Below, piece after piece: positions 17,021 to 25,651 of a stretch of 52,026 nt of DNA (positions within the stretch are counted from its first letter, which is position 1; every line of letters begins with the position of its first letter). The DNA comes from Prevotella sp. Lineage in GTDB: Bacteria; Bacteroidota; Bacteroidia; Bacteroidales; Bacteroidaceae. The stretch is taken from contig JALFCW010000077.1 of the NCBI GenBank assembly GCA_022771625.1, forward strand, positions 1 to 52,026, given 5' to 3'. The position numbers and the translations under genes were made by a program. The notes under the pieces were generated by a model. That model worked only from the letters and a program-made list of their open reading frames with translations, did not search any database and had not been told where the DNA came from.

Positions 17021-19131
17021 AATTTCACTTCTTCCCATCTGAAGACGGGACCGTTCTTGCGGTCGGGGTCGGCACCACGGATGTCGGCACCATAAGGAGC
17101 TCCCGTGCCAGGATAAAGACCTATCATACGGTTGGTGTGCAGAGAGAGAAGCATACACTCAGAGCGAAGCATATCCTGCCAAAGGATGAGACTTCCCTCA
17201 CTCTCCTTCTTCATAAAACGCACATCGGCAGAAAGGCCCTCACCTACAACAGTCAGGAATCCAGCTCCGTCCATTGCCTCAAGGACTACACGACCCTTAC
17301 CACGATCGTGAACACGAAACTGGCTGGCACCGCTGTTATACTCTCTTGAGCCCTTACCACACATGTGGAGCATGCCCTGCTTGTGGACAAAGGCGTAAGA
17401 ACCGTCGTTAAGATTGCAAAGACGGATTACCTTACCAATCGGCAGGTTGCCCGAGCGGTCGGCCATAGGCTCATCCACTTGCCAATCATCAAATACTGCC
17501 ACACCTCCTTGTTTACCCAAAGTGTTATATGCAAACATCGATAGGCGAGCTCCTTGGAAGGTCTTGAGCTGATAGGGCATGAGTATCTCACCACCCATCT
17601 GTTTAAATTCCTTACCGTCGATACTATATGATAATGTACCCGTAGCATTGTCGAAATCACCCGTCATACGTAGATAAACCGTTGTGGCACTGAGATTGGC
17701 GACCTCGGTCTTATTGCCATTCTGGTCATACCATTTGAGCCTCAACGATTTTCCCGACTTCTCGACACCAATATAGGCGTATGGCATATTGAGCACTGCA
17801 AGACCGGCAATGTCTCCATCCTTGAGTTTTGAGGCATCGAGGGTAACAGTAGTCGTAGATACGGGGCCGATAGCTCTTTGTGTGAGGGTATTGCGTGACC
17901 ACAGATAGTCTTTGGCAGGCATGGCAGTGATATTTAGTCGTCCACCCTTTAGCGACCACTTGCCAGCAAGCGGTTCGTGATTCCACTGCCATATCGGTTT
18001 CAGTGTCTTCCCGCTGAAATCATCACAGCGGTCATAAGGAGCGAATTCCTCATTCCTAATTCCTAATTCCTCATTCCCCACGTTCGGTTTAAACCACGTT
18101 CTGGGTCCACGTCCGAGATTTCCCGGAATTCCAAAATAAGGATAATTATCCTTCCAAGTGACAGGCACAAGACATACCGTGCGCCCCACGGCATTGAAAT
18201 CGAGCATCGATACAGCCCACCATTCTCCGCTCTGAGTTTGCACGATTCCTCCTTGATGAATGGTGGCGCAACCCATATAGTTGCCGGCACCATTAGATAC
18301 ATCAAAATTAAATCCTGGCTCAGGTACTTGAGAACCAAGACCTACATTACGCACCGATTTTGCTACCTTCGTACCGAGTGTCTCCATCATATTGATGGTG
18401 CGAGTCTCGTATGGTCCCCATATATTATCAGCCACGGCACACTGTTGGCGCCCCATAGGTGAGTAGTCGGTGGAAATAATATAATATTTGCCGTTAATCT
18501 TATAGGCATGATGTCCCTCGCCCATAGCCGAGCCGTCGGGGATAATCTCGCGGTCGCTACCCTCTACAAATCCACTGAAGTCAGGCTTAATCTCGGTGCA
18601 ACGCACTGCCCCATACTTATGAATGGCATACACCTTACCATCATCGTCAAAGAGGACAGACAAGTCGTATATGTCGCCCTTCATGTTTATGTGTTTCCAT
18701 GGTCCCTCAGCCCTGTCGGCAATGAAAACCTGCATGCCATGTCCATTGATATTTGAGAACACATAAAACTTTCCATTATGGTATCGGATACAGGGAGCCC
18801 ATATACCCTGTCCATAGGCTTCCTTGCCATTTTGGAGCCGGAACTCGTCGCCAAGTCCAAAGAAGTCCTGCATCGTATAGCTGCAGAAGCGCCAGTTGAC
18901 GAGGTCTTTGGAATGTAGTATGACAACTCCAGGCAGACAGTGCATAGTAGTACCGGCGAGGTAGTAGTCATCCCCCACCCTGATTACGTCGGGATCACTG
19001 AATTCGTCGTAGAACAGGGGATTAGTGAACGTGCCATTCCCATTATCAGCAGTCCACGACTGTGCCGTGGCATTTGCGAGGTTCATCATCGCAACTATGG
19101 CGACGACGACAATTGTAAAGGCTTTTCTCAT
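17017..19131 (-). CDS. GH43 enzyme (arabinofuranosidase/xylosidase type) with C-terminal beta-sandwich
   Basis: A 704-residue secreted enzyme with a signal peptide ending A-T-A-Q. The five-bladed propeller carries the GH43 triad: base Asp46 in FSDPDVIRV, pKa modulator Asp156 in IYDLSVLF, and acid Glu205 in GEGHHAYK. After about residue 350 come a C-terminal beta-sandwich (about 370-560) and an extra module to 704, typical of large Bacteroidetes GH43 proteins such as subfamily 12. It likely removes arabinofuranosyl or xylosyl branches from xylan fragments. The linker at residues 351-363 is encoded by a 35-bp heptamer repeat of the kind otherwise found between genes. It has its own promoter 32 bp upstream. 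Its 3' end overlaps the convergent gene by four bases. Confidence 0.85.
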   Translation of the reverse strand: MRKAFTIVVVAIVAMMNLANATAQSWTADNGNGTFTNPLFYDEFSDPDVIRVGDDYYLAGTTMHCLPGVVILHSKDLVNWRFCSYTMQDFFGLGDEFRLQNGKEAYGQGIWAPCIRYHNGKFYVFSNINGHGMQVFIADRAEGPWKHINMKGDIYDLSVLFDDDGKVYAIHKYGAVRCTEIKPDFSGFVEGSDREIIPDGSAMGEGHHAYKINGKYYIISTDYSPMGRQQCAVADNIWGPYETRTINMMETLGTKVAKSVRNVGLGSQVPEPGFNFDVSNGAGNYMGCATIHQGGIVQTQSGEWWAVSMLDFNAVGRTVCLVPVTWKDNYPYFGIPGNLGRGPRTWFKPNVGNEELGIRNEEFAPYDRCDDFSGKTLKPIWQWNHEPLAGKWSLKGGRLNITAMPAKDYLWSRNTLTQRAIGPVSTTTVTLDASKLKDGDIAGLAVLNMPYAYIGVEKSGKSLRLKWYDQNGNKTEVANLSATTVYLRMTGDFDNATGTLSYSIDGKEFKQMGGEILMPYQLKTFQGARLSMFAYNTLGKQGGVAVFDDWQVDEPMADRSGNLPIGKVIRLCNLNDGSYAFVHKQGMLHMCGKGSREYNSGASQFRVHDRGKGRVVLEAMDGAGFLTVVGEGLSADVRFMKKESEGSLILWQDMLRSECMLLSLHTNRMIGLYPGTGAPYGADIRGADPDRKNGPVFRWEEVKF
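18045..18079. repeat. Five heptamer repeats inside the GH43 coding sequence
   Basis: Five tandem units related to ATTCCTA or ATTCCTC (+ strand) lie in frame within the GH43 gene and encode NEELGIRNEEF at the junction between the catalytic propeller and the C-terminal sandwich. The same heptamer type forms the spacer at 28361-28391. Confidence 0.8.
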
Positions 19132-19162
19132 AATTATTATCTTTTGCTTATAGTTAGTGCTG

Positions 19163-19194
19163 CAAAATTACAAATAATTATTCGAATCACCAAA
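19163..19194 (-). promoter_or_regulatory. Promoter of GH43
   Basis: Read on the minus strand: TTTG at 19194-19191, a 20-bp spacer, then TAATTTTG at 19170-19163, 32 bp before the start codon. The TGAAAC-type direct repeat found at other PUL B promoters is not present at the matching position, so GH43 may have basal expression. Confidence 0.65.
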
Positions 19195-19254
19195 TTATTT
19201 TCATTTATTTCTTTTTTTTGCCACAAATTAATGGAATGTATGCAACACGCCTCT

Positions 19255-20988
19255 TTATTTGGCATATTTACGTCCATTGTGTATATACACTCCCTTGCTG
19301 CTGGTTGAAGTCTTTAGGCCTCTAATGTCATAATAGGCAGAAGTATCAGATTCCGGAATTTCTATTATACTGATGCCAGTATTGTCGATCTTCTTGATAC
19401 TAATATCACTGAGCATCACGTCACCATAAACCGCCACATTGAGGACGACTTCGATGATTATCCTTGTAGGCGATGTGACGGAGAAGGGCAGCATTACCTT
19501 CGACGAACCACTGAAGGAGTTGCTTGCGCTGTTTCCGATATTGCATGTTGGATTGATGGTTTGCTCAGCAAGTACTTCATTCGTTTCGGCATTCAGAACA
19601 CGGAAAATGACAGGACCATCGTTCGACCAGTTGGCAGCGAGAGTGTGGAACTCATATTTTCCCTCACCTACGAATACAGATGCAGAAGATTCGTCGTCAC
19701 CGAAGTGCATCCATCCGTCACCTTCCTTACCCGTCTTGTTTCGTCCATACAATCCCATGTCGAAATCGCGCTCCGAACCAGTCATCTTGAATAGTCTCGT
19801 ACCAAATCCATAGCCTCCCGAGGGTCCATGACGCAGTTCATCGCCATCCCAACACGACCATCCTGCAGGCATATAGCTTTCTTTAATAAAATCATAGTCA
19901 AGACGCAACTCGTCATCCACAGTCTCAATATTTACATTTCTCGACACTGCTTTTTTGTTGCCCTCAGTATCTTCAGCAATGATTTCCACGTTAATTGTTC
20001 CTGCTGAAAGATTATCCACTGTCCATTCATAAGGAGTCGCATCTTTTGTTCCGAGGAGGTTATTATCGACATACAAGCTCACGCTTTTCATCTCTCCCTT
20101 GTTGGCCGACGCCTTGGCTGCAACATTGATACTTGCCTTTGCGTCTCCTGCATTAAAGAGGAAAGTGCGCTGGTTGGCTGTTGGTGAGATAATATCTACC
20201 GATGGAGCACTCATGTCAATACTGTATTGCTTACAGAATTTCCATATCTCATCGCCTGTCAACACACCCTTGTCATTTGACACGAAATGATCTTTTCCTG
20301 CAAGTTTCATCAACACGACTTTCACACCGTCATCACCAGGACCATATTCATATCTAGTGATATGGTCAGCACCACGGTATTTCTCAAACACCGTGGGAGT
20401 CGTCGGACAATTATTGCGCTTCACCCATCCGTCGATAAAGCCCTGCACACGGTCGAACGGCACTACAGAGTCGCTCGTGCCATGAGTATGGATAATAGGT
20501 ATAGGGCGAGAGCTCGTGAACGACATACCGCCCATGGGATAACCACTGATAGGGGCAAATGCCGCTATTTTGTCGGCTATCTTGGTCATGGCATGATAGG
20601 TAAACATTCCTCCCATGGAAAAACCCGAAAGATAAACCCTTCCACGGTCTATCTTGTATTCCTCGTGCAACTTGTCGATAATCCCGAGAATAAAATTGAT
20701 GTCCTTATTGCCAGAGATATCCCATGAATTTCCCTCTCCCTGGGGGAATACGGTGATAAACATGGCAGTATCAGCGACACTCTCAATTTTCAACATTCCA
20801 CTCTGATAATTAGCGTCCTGATTCATACCGTGACACGAAATAAGCAATGCCGCATTTTTGCCAATTCCTTGTGGCACATATTGCAGGTATTCGCGTTTGG
20901 CACCATTCACTGTGATTGTCTTTTTGTCCAATGCACTGGCTGTCGTTGCTATAAGAACGACCAATGAGATTAAGATTGATTTCATCAT
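19255..20988 (-). CDS. CE1-type carbohydrate esterase with accessory beta-domains
   Basis: A 577-residue secreted protein. Residues about 20-260 form an alpha/beta-hydrolase of the polyhydroxybutyrate-depolymerase/feruloyl-esterase (CE1) type: oxyanion region LISCHGMNQ, nucleophile Ser124 in GFSMGGM, acid in HGTSDSVVPFD and histidine in AGKDHF. An Ig-like domain follows (about 265-360, PSVDIISPTANQRTF), then a carbohydrate-binding-like beta-sandwich (about 365-545) and a short C-terminal tail, YYDIRGLK with GVYIHNGRKYAK, resembling a type IX secretion tail. It should remove acetyl or feruloyl groups from xylan. Its own -7 box lies at 21020-21027. It is placed between GH43 and GH98, all xylan-debranching genes. 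Confidence 0.82.
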   Translation of the reverse strand: MMKSILISLVVLIATTASALDKKTITVNGAKREYLQYVPQGIGKNAALLISCHGMNQDANYQSGMLKIESVADTAMFITVFPQGEGNSWDISGNKDINFILGIIDKLHEEYKIDRGRVYLSGFSMGGMFTYHAMTKIADKIAAFAPISGYPMGGMSFTSSRPIPIIHTHGTSDSVVPFDRVQGFIDGWVKRNNCPTTPTVFEKYRGADHITRYEYGPGDDGVKVVLMKLAGKDHFVSNDKGVLTGDEIWKFCKQYSIDMSAPSVDIISPTANQRTFLFNAGDAKASINVAAKASANKGEMKSVSLYVDNNLLGTKDATPYEWTVDNLSAGTINVEIIAEDTEGNKKAVSRNVNIETVDDELRLDYDFIKESYMPAGWSCWDGDELRHGPSGGYGFGTRLFKMTGSERDFDMGLYGRNKTGKEGDGWMHFGDDESSASVFVGEGKYEFHTLAANWSNDGPVIFRVLNAETNEVLAEQTINPTCNIGNSASNSFSGSSKVMLPFSVTSPTRIIIEVVLNVAVYGDVMLSDISIKKIDNTGISIIEIPESDTSAYYDIRGLKTSTSSKGVYIHNGRKYAK

Positions 20989-21019
20989 AACTAAAGTTTT
21001 TTATATTGATTTCCGACTA

Positions 21020-21027
21020 CAAAGTTA
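21020..21027 (-). promoter_or_regulatory. Proximal promoter of the CE1 gene, with imperfect operator
   Basis: TAACTTTG reads on the minus strand at 21027-21020, 32 bp before the CE1 start. Upstream, TGAAAC (21086-21081) is followed 21 bp later by CGATAC (21065-21060). This resembles the PUL B direct repeat, but the proximal half matches only four of six bases and its distance to the -7 box is 33 instead of 32. Confidence 0.45.
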
Positions 21028-21122
21028 ATATAAATATTGTATGTATTACATAAATTATTGTATCGAATATTTTTAAAAATGTTTCAATGATACATATAAT
21101 AAAGAAAATGAAATAAACCTTC

Positions 21123-21164
21123 AAAAAAAAAACCGACTACCATCACTGGCAATCGGTATTTTTT
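21123..21164 (-). terminator. Terminator of the small RNA unit
   Basis: A ten-pair stem with two G-U pairs (21132-21141 with 21148-21157) and a six-base loop. On the minus strand it is followed by ten T (A-run at 21123-21132 on +); on the plus strand a T-run also follows, so it may work in both directions. Confidence 0.8.
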
Positions 21165-21214
21165 ACTTACTAACTAAACTGTTTATAAATCCAACTCCTA
21201 ATAAACAATCTTAT

Positions 21215-21319
21215 AAACCTAACTAAAATCTACTTAACTATCTTTTAATCTAACAATAAACCTAAATTAAATCGTTTGATCTTTTTGCAACCAAAATTTA
21301 CTAAAACCTAATTTAAATC
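21215..21319. repeat. Three 16-bp repeats within the small RNA
   Basis: Units matching AAACCTAANTNAAATC occur at 21215-21230, 21258-21273 and 21304-21319, all in one orientation. In the RNA (minus strand) they read GATTTNANTTAGGTTT. They could be repeated target-pairing or protein-binding elements. Confidence 0.7.
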
Positions 21320-21352
21320 ATTATGAAACAAATTATCACTATTTTTTCGCTG

Positions 21353-21418
21353 CAAAGTTACGACTTTTTTGAGAAAAATGGCTTAAAAATATTATCAATA
21401 GTCATTAAATTCGTTTCA
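21353..21418 (-). promoter_or_regulatory. HTCS-2-type operator and promoter of the small RNA unit
   Basis: Minus strand: TGAAAC (21418-21413), then 21 bp on TGATAA (21397-21392), then the -7 box TAACTTTG (21360-21353), with 32 bp between the proximal copy and the box. No TTTG is found at the -33 place. The geometry is identical to four other sites in the window. Confidence 0.65.
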
Positions 21419-21445
21419 ACATAAGAAAAGATGATAATATGAAAC

Positions 21446-21476
21446 AAAAATCCCGAATTGCCGTAACAATTCGGGA
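21446..21476 (-). terminator. Terminator of the GH98 unit
   Basis: A perfect 10-bp stem TCCCGAATTG/CAATTCGGGA (21451-21460, 21467-21476) with a six-base loop; on the minus strand it is followed by five T. It lies 30 bp after the GH98 stop. Confidence 0.85.
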
Positions 21477-21506
21477 TATAACCTAAACATGATAATAACA
21501 AAACAA

Positions 21507-24500
21507 CTATTGGATGTATAGTTTGCGAGTCTTTCCACTTTTCATCTTCATAATATTATATCCACGCTTTAGTGTATTGCGCTTGACACCGTCCATACCA
21601 TAAATTCCTGTCACTTCGTCGTTGTCGGTGAAGATGTTGCCTATGGCAGTGTCGGAGATGTTGCGAAGCTCACATTCGAGAAGCAGATGCTCGCTGAATC
21701 CCTCGGTGGTGAAGGCAATAACATAGTCGGTCTCGTCGGTGATTTCAAATTCGAGAGTTCTCTCCACAGCAGCCGACAAGTCGGCTGATTTGTTGCCGTT
21801 GGCATTTGGAGCAGACGGTAGTCTTCGTTCCTCGGCAATGATTTGTCCTGCTGTGTCCTCAATGCTTACATTAAACATTGGAGATTCCTTCCACGCAGCC
21901 ATCACGTATGTAAGCCTATACTTGCCAACAGGCAGAGTAAGGGCATAATCGTCCTGCATACCATATTTCGCCGACACCTCACGCCAGTAGAATCCGCGTC
22001 CTTGCCATCCGCCAAAGCCAGTGAAAGTGCGTGCTCCCGAACTGTAGCTGTTCGGATATTCATGCACCTCATCGCCGCCTTGTGTAGCTTGCCATCCCAC
22101 GGGGATAGTACCTTCGCTCACATTTGTAAAGTCAAGTGAATATACTATCGACTTGTCAATAATCTTAGTGAATAGAGGAGTGAGCGTGATATTGTCGTTG
22201 GGCATGACCATAGTGCCATCCTCGTTGAAGAAAGGATGCTGGCGTGGATGTATATACCATCCGGCAAACTCATACCCTGCGTCGGGAGTAATCTCGAAAG
22301 CCACGGTCTCACCTTCGGCTGCTGTTTCTACCTTTGCCTTTGCCTTTCCGTTCTTGCCATCGTTGATGGTGATGGAGAATTGCTCTACAGGTTCGCCTAC
22401 GGGTACATATTCTATATAGTCGATCATCATCTTTATGCCAGCAGTGTTCCTCAGATAGAGTGTGTTCTCACCTTCCTTGAGCGAGACGGGAAGCGATACC
22501 TTCTGCCAGTTGTTCTTGGCGGTCAGCTTGATATCAGCCTTCTGGGTAGTTCCGTTGAGTTCCACGTCGAGAGTGCCAGCCTTGTTATATGCGTTGTACT
22601 TGATGACAAGGTTGTAATCTCCTCCCTTTTTCATCGTGATAGTATGACGCATTGCTCCCGCCTTGCTTACAGTGGTCTCAATAAATCCGTTACCCGAGTG
22701 ACCCAATACCGTGCTGCGTTGTCCATAAGGGTCGAGAATACAAAACACTGACTTATAGTCCATATCCTCAGCCTCGATGATTACAGGACCGAAGTAGTCC
22801 TTCGGCATTTTGGGCATATCATCAGTGAGGGCAGTGGATGGAAGATAGTCGGTGGAGCGGTCTGTGGCATTGCCCTCGCACTTCACACTGATGTCAACCG
22901 GACCATTGTGATTAATGTTGATTGTATATGTGCCGGTAGCCTCGTCCCATTCCTCGGAGTGGGTGAGTGTGGCGTTCACTCGCTTTGAGGCAGTGTATGT
23001 CGGTCTTGACTTTGCCCCGGTAATTACAATCTTGTCGAGCACGTTGTCAATGGTGTCGTTGCGGAAGTTGTTCAAATAGAAGTCGATATGGTCGGCATAT
23101 TCCCTGATGGCACCCGAGGATAGTTTTCCCCATGTCAACTGCAGTTTCTCGCAAGTGTTGTATTGCAGTGGAATATCGGCACTTGCCGTGGTCTTCTTGT
23201 TGAGATATGAATATGGAGTGTAGGTAATCAACTGGTTGCGGAATCTTGACACGAAGAGGTCGCCAGTACTGATTTCTGGATATTGAGTGTCGAAATCATT
23301 CTTTTTTGATGTTTCGTTAGGCCAGGCCGAAGCACGCTTCGACTTCTTCACCTGTACGGGTATCGACTTTGCCAAGTCGTCATAAAGTCCGATACATACG
23401 GGTATTGTGGCATAACGTCCTGTCTTCTTGAAATAGCAGAGATTATCCATCCATTGTCCGTTGCCACGGTTAAACGGGTCATTTTGTTTATAGATGTTGT
23501 TGTAAAGAGTGCCCCATGACACATATTTGTCCTCATCGTTTCCAGAGGTAACGTCGTTTACAACAACAATCTTTGTTTTTCCAACCACTTCCTCGCGAGT
23601 GGGAATATATAGTGAGCCATCGAGAATCTTTCTCCACATGTCAATCCATACGTTAGGGAAACCGTCGAAGCAACCCCAGTTGCGGCGATGGTATCCATCC
23701 ACCATTGTTTCGCTGAGGTTCTTGAAGTCCTCAGTCCATATAAGCTCCGGACCGTCCCATACTGCGCCACCGTTGACACAAGTCTGTTCCATTACGGGAG
23801 CTATACCTGCGGCAATAGGATATTTCATACTATGATTATCTCCACCCAGTGTACCGAGCGCACCGTTCCATCCACAGTTGTCGTAACGCACTCCGTAGTT
23901 GTTTGCCAATCCTGATATGAACGGGGATATGGTGACACTCTCGTTGTTGTACCAGCATGACGAGGTGGTGTATTTGTAGAGCCAAAGTATAGCCTCGGGA
24001 TATTTTTGGCATGCCTCAAACAACTTGCCATTTCGCTTCATCATACCGTTTGGCGAGAGATGATGCGACCAGATGTTGCCGCAGAAGCTGATAGTGAGCA
24101 GGCCGCCATAATTGTGTGACATTTCCACTAACTTGGCAAACAGGGCTATGCGTTCCACATCGTTTGCCGAAGCAGGGTTGTCGGTCTCGTTGAATCCCCA
24201 AAACTGCTCGGCAAAGTTCCATCCGAGGAAGTTAGGATAGCGTTTGAAGAAGTATTCATAGGTGGCAAGGTCGGAGTCGAGCAGGTGTCCCATACCTCCA
24301 CTGGCAGGCTGTAGCATAAACCACATATTGTTATGTTGGCACACCGATGCCCACGACTTGTAGGTCTGCACGGCATCCTGCGGCATCTTATATACCATCT
24401 TCTCCTTGTCGTATTGACACGACATAGAGAGGTTCATACACACGTATGGTCTTATTTCTTCGGGCATGAGGTCGATAATCTTCTGTGGGTCGGCCTTGTT

Positions 24501-24617
24501 CCATACGTCTATATGCACAAGCCATAACGGGTGACGTGAGTCGATAGGACGCCGCTCTTGTGCAGTTGCCACTATGCCAACAAGCAGCAACAATAAAGTT
24601 AGCAGTTGTTTCTTCAT
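21507..24617 (-). CDS. GH98 endo-acting glycoside hydrolase with CBM, probably a xylanase
   Basis: A 1036-residue multidomain secreted enzyme. After the signal peptide (ending T-A-Q) the GH98 catalytic region (about 22-330) shows the family's RRPIDSRHPLWLVHID, IRPYVCMN, QPASGGMGHL and NFAEQFWGF. Candidate catalytic acids are Glu137, Asp246 (YDNCGWNG) and Glu291 (WDGPELIW). A GH98 C-terminal domain follows to about 600, then a CBM6/35-like module (about 610-745, IIEAEDMDYKS to MMIDYIEYVP) and a bacterial repeat module (FAGWYIHP). A beta-sandwich and a type IX-like tail end the protein. GH98 includes blood-group endo-beta-galactosidases and, in Bacteroides xylan loci, endo-xylanases for heavily branched glucuronoarabinoxylan; the context favours the latter. 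It lies 86 bp downstream of the small secreted protein, likely on its transcript. Confidence 0.82.
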   Translation of the reverse strand: MKKQLLTLLLLLVGIVATAQERRPIDSRHPLWLVHIDVWNKADPQKIIDLMPEEIRPYVCMNLSMSCQYDKEKMVYKMPQDAVQTYKSWASVCQHNNMWFMLQPASGGMGHLLDSDLATYEYFFKRYPNFLGWNFAEQFWGFNETDNPASANDVERIALFAKLVEMSHNYGGLLTISFCGNIWSHHLSPNGMMKRNGKLFEACQKYPEAILWLYKYTTSSCWYNNESVTISPFISGLANNYGVRYDNCGWNGALGTLGGDNHSMKYPIAAGIAPVMEQTCVNGGAVWDGPELIWTEDFKNLSETMVDGYHRRNWGCFDGFPNVWIDMWRKILDGSLYIPTREEVVGKTKIVVVNDVTSGNDEDKYVSWGTLYNNIYKQNDPFNRGNGQWMDNLCYFKKTGRYATIPVCIGLYDDLAKSIPVQVKKSKRASAWPNETSKKNDFDTQYPEISTGDLFVSRFRNQLITYTPYSYLNKKTTASADIPLQYNTCEKLQLTWGKLSSGAIREYADHIDFYLNNFRNDTIDNVLDKIVITGAKSRPTYTASKRVNATLTHSEEWDEATGTYTININHNGPVDISVKCEGNATDRSTDYLPSTALTDDMPKMPKDYFGPVIIEAEDMDYKSVFCILDPYGQRSTVLGHSGNGFIETTVSKAGAMRHTITMKKGGDYNLVIKYNAYNKAGTLDVELNGTTQKADIKLTAKNNWQKVSLPVSLKEGENTLYLRNTAGIKMMIDYIEYVPVGEPVEQFSITINDGKNGKAKAKVETAAEGETVAFEITPDAGYEFAGWYIHPRQHPFFNEDGTMVMPNDNITLTPLFTKIIDKSIVYSLDFTNVSEGTIPVGWQATQGGDEVHEYPNSYSSGARTFTGFGGWQGRGFYWREVSAKYGMQDDYALTLPVGKYRLTYVMAAWKESPMFNVSIEDTAGQIIAEERRLPSAPNANGNKSADLSAAVERTLEFEITDETDYVIAFTTEGFSEHLLLECELRNISDTAIGNIFTDNDEVTGIYGMDGVKRNTLKRGYNIMKMKSGKTRKLYIQ

Positions 24618-24703
24618 ACTTAGATATTTATTTATAGGTTATAAAAACGGGCCGATGATTTTTCCACCATCGACCCTTCGATTATTCTTGTTATCTATAG
24701 CAA

Positions 24704-25390
24704 TTATTTGATGTATTTCTTGCCGTTCATGATATACAAGCCCTTAGCGTTGTTGCCAACCTTCTGACCTGCAACGTTGAAGCGCTGACCAGCGAGAACT
24801 TCCTTAACAGAAACCTTCTCTACACCAGTAGGAAGACTGCCCTTGACAAGAGTCATTGCATCAACAGTGAGTTCTGACCAACCACCAACCTTAATACAGT
24901 GGAGATGAACAAAGCCATAGTCTTCTTTAATTTTGTTGAGGTCGAATGTATATGTCCAGCCATTGTCAGCATCGCCTTCTTCTGTCATATAGCGCTCCTT
25001 TGCCCAATCTTTATTGAAGTCAACTGGCAGTGATGCGTCGAAAGCGTCAGTAGCCTGCTGTCCAGGTTCTGTACGGTTAATGAATGGACGAGGAAAAGCG
25101 TGGTCGGCTGCCTTTGAAGACACTGTAACTACGAGATAGTTGTAATCAGAAATGTCTGCATAAAGGAACTCGGCAACATTTCCATCACCATATGGCATTC
25201 CTGTTTGCTCTCCGACTACGTATGCACACCCACCGCTGGCATCAGTAGGATTCTCAGGATCTGTCCAGTTCATAAACATGTCGGGAAGCAGGTCATCCTC
25301 GACAACTTCATCGTCCTGAGCCATTGCGTTCACTGTTCCGATCATGCAGAATGCTGCAGACGCGAACAAATAAGTAAAAAACTTCTTCAT
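24704..25390 (-). CDS. Secreted beta-sandwich protein, possible xylan-binding module
   Basis: A 228-residue protein with a signal peptide ending A-M-A-Q near residue 25 and an acidic linker. A single domain of about 155 residues is rich in beta strands and aromatics (SDYNYLVVTVSS, WTYTFDLNKI, VHLHCIKVGGWSELTV), suggesting a carbohydrate-binding-type sandwich. The last about 28 residues (FNVAGQKV to GLYIMNGKKYIK) form a tail shared with CE1 and, more loosely, GH98, resembling type IX secretion signals. I do not recognise a named family. It is the first gene of a unit that includes GH98 and is driven by an operator of the HTCS-2 type, so a role in attaching to xylan is likely. Confidence 0.6.
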   Translation of the reverse strand: MKKFFTYLFASAAFCMIGTVNAMAQDDEVVEDDLLPDMFMNWTDPENPTDASGGCAYVVGEQTGMPYGDGNVAEFLYADISDYNYLVVTVSSKAADHAFPRPFINRTEPGQQATDAFDASLPVDFNKDWAKERYMTEEGDADNGWTYTFDLNKIKEDYGFVHLHCIKVGGWSELTVDAMTLVKGSLPTGVEKVSVKEVLAGQRFNVAGQKVGNNAKGLYIMNGKKYIK

Positions 25391-25463
25391 AATAATAAAT
25401 GTTTTTAAATTAATAATATTAATGTGTTAATTCTCAATGTCGGAGATTGTCATTCCGACGGTG

Positions 25464-25529
25464 CAAAATTAGAACTTTAAACCGATAGAATGGCTAAATT
25501 TTATTTCAATAACCTTTGAATTTGTTTCA
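25464..25529 (-). promoter_or_regulatory. HTCS-2-type operator and promoter of the GH98 unit
   Basis: Minus strand: TGAAAC (25529-25524), 21 bp on TGAAAT (25508-25503), then the -7 box TAATTTTG (25471-25464), again 32 bp from the proximal copy. No TTTG lies at the -33 position. Just after the proximal half it shares TTTAGCCATT with the small RNA site (TTTAAGCCATT there). Confidence 0.7.
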
Positions 25530-25585
25530 GAATGAAGGAAAAAAAACTCATTTGTAACAAAAAGCGGTTTTTGATGTATCAAATA

Positions 25586-25617
25586 CCCCGAACTGCCGAA
25601 GCAATTCGGGGATTTTT
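25586..25617. terminator. Hairpin after the GH10-like gene
   Basis: CCCCGAA (25586-25592) pairs with TTCGGGG (25605-25611), with further inner pairs around one mismatch. The T-run (25613-25617) is on the plus-strand side, so termination of the minus-strand xus operon would be weak and some read-through into the GH98 unit is possible. Confidence 0.55.
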
Positions 25618-25651
25618 ATTATAAAGTATGGGGATTAATATGGTATTGTTA

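Larger units (their letters stand above)
21123..21346 (-). ncRNA. Candidate small RNA of the xylan regulon
   Basis: The 518-bp gap between GH98 and CE1 contains a complete small transcription unit on the minus strand. It has an operator and -7 box (21353-21418), about 220 nt without a useful reading frame, and an intrinsic terminator (21132-21157 plus a T-run). The body is A/T-rich and carries three copies of AAACCTAANTNAAATC (+ strand) at 21215, 21258 and 21304, spaced 43 and 46 bp. CE1 has a separate promoter beyond the terminator, so this could be either an independent sRNA or an attenuated CE1 leader. No known RNA family is recognised. The start is estimated about 7 nt past the -7 box. 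Confidence 0.55.
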
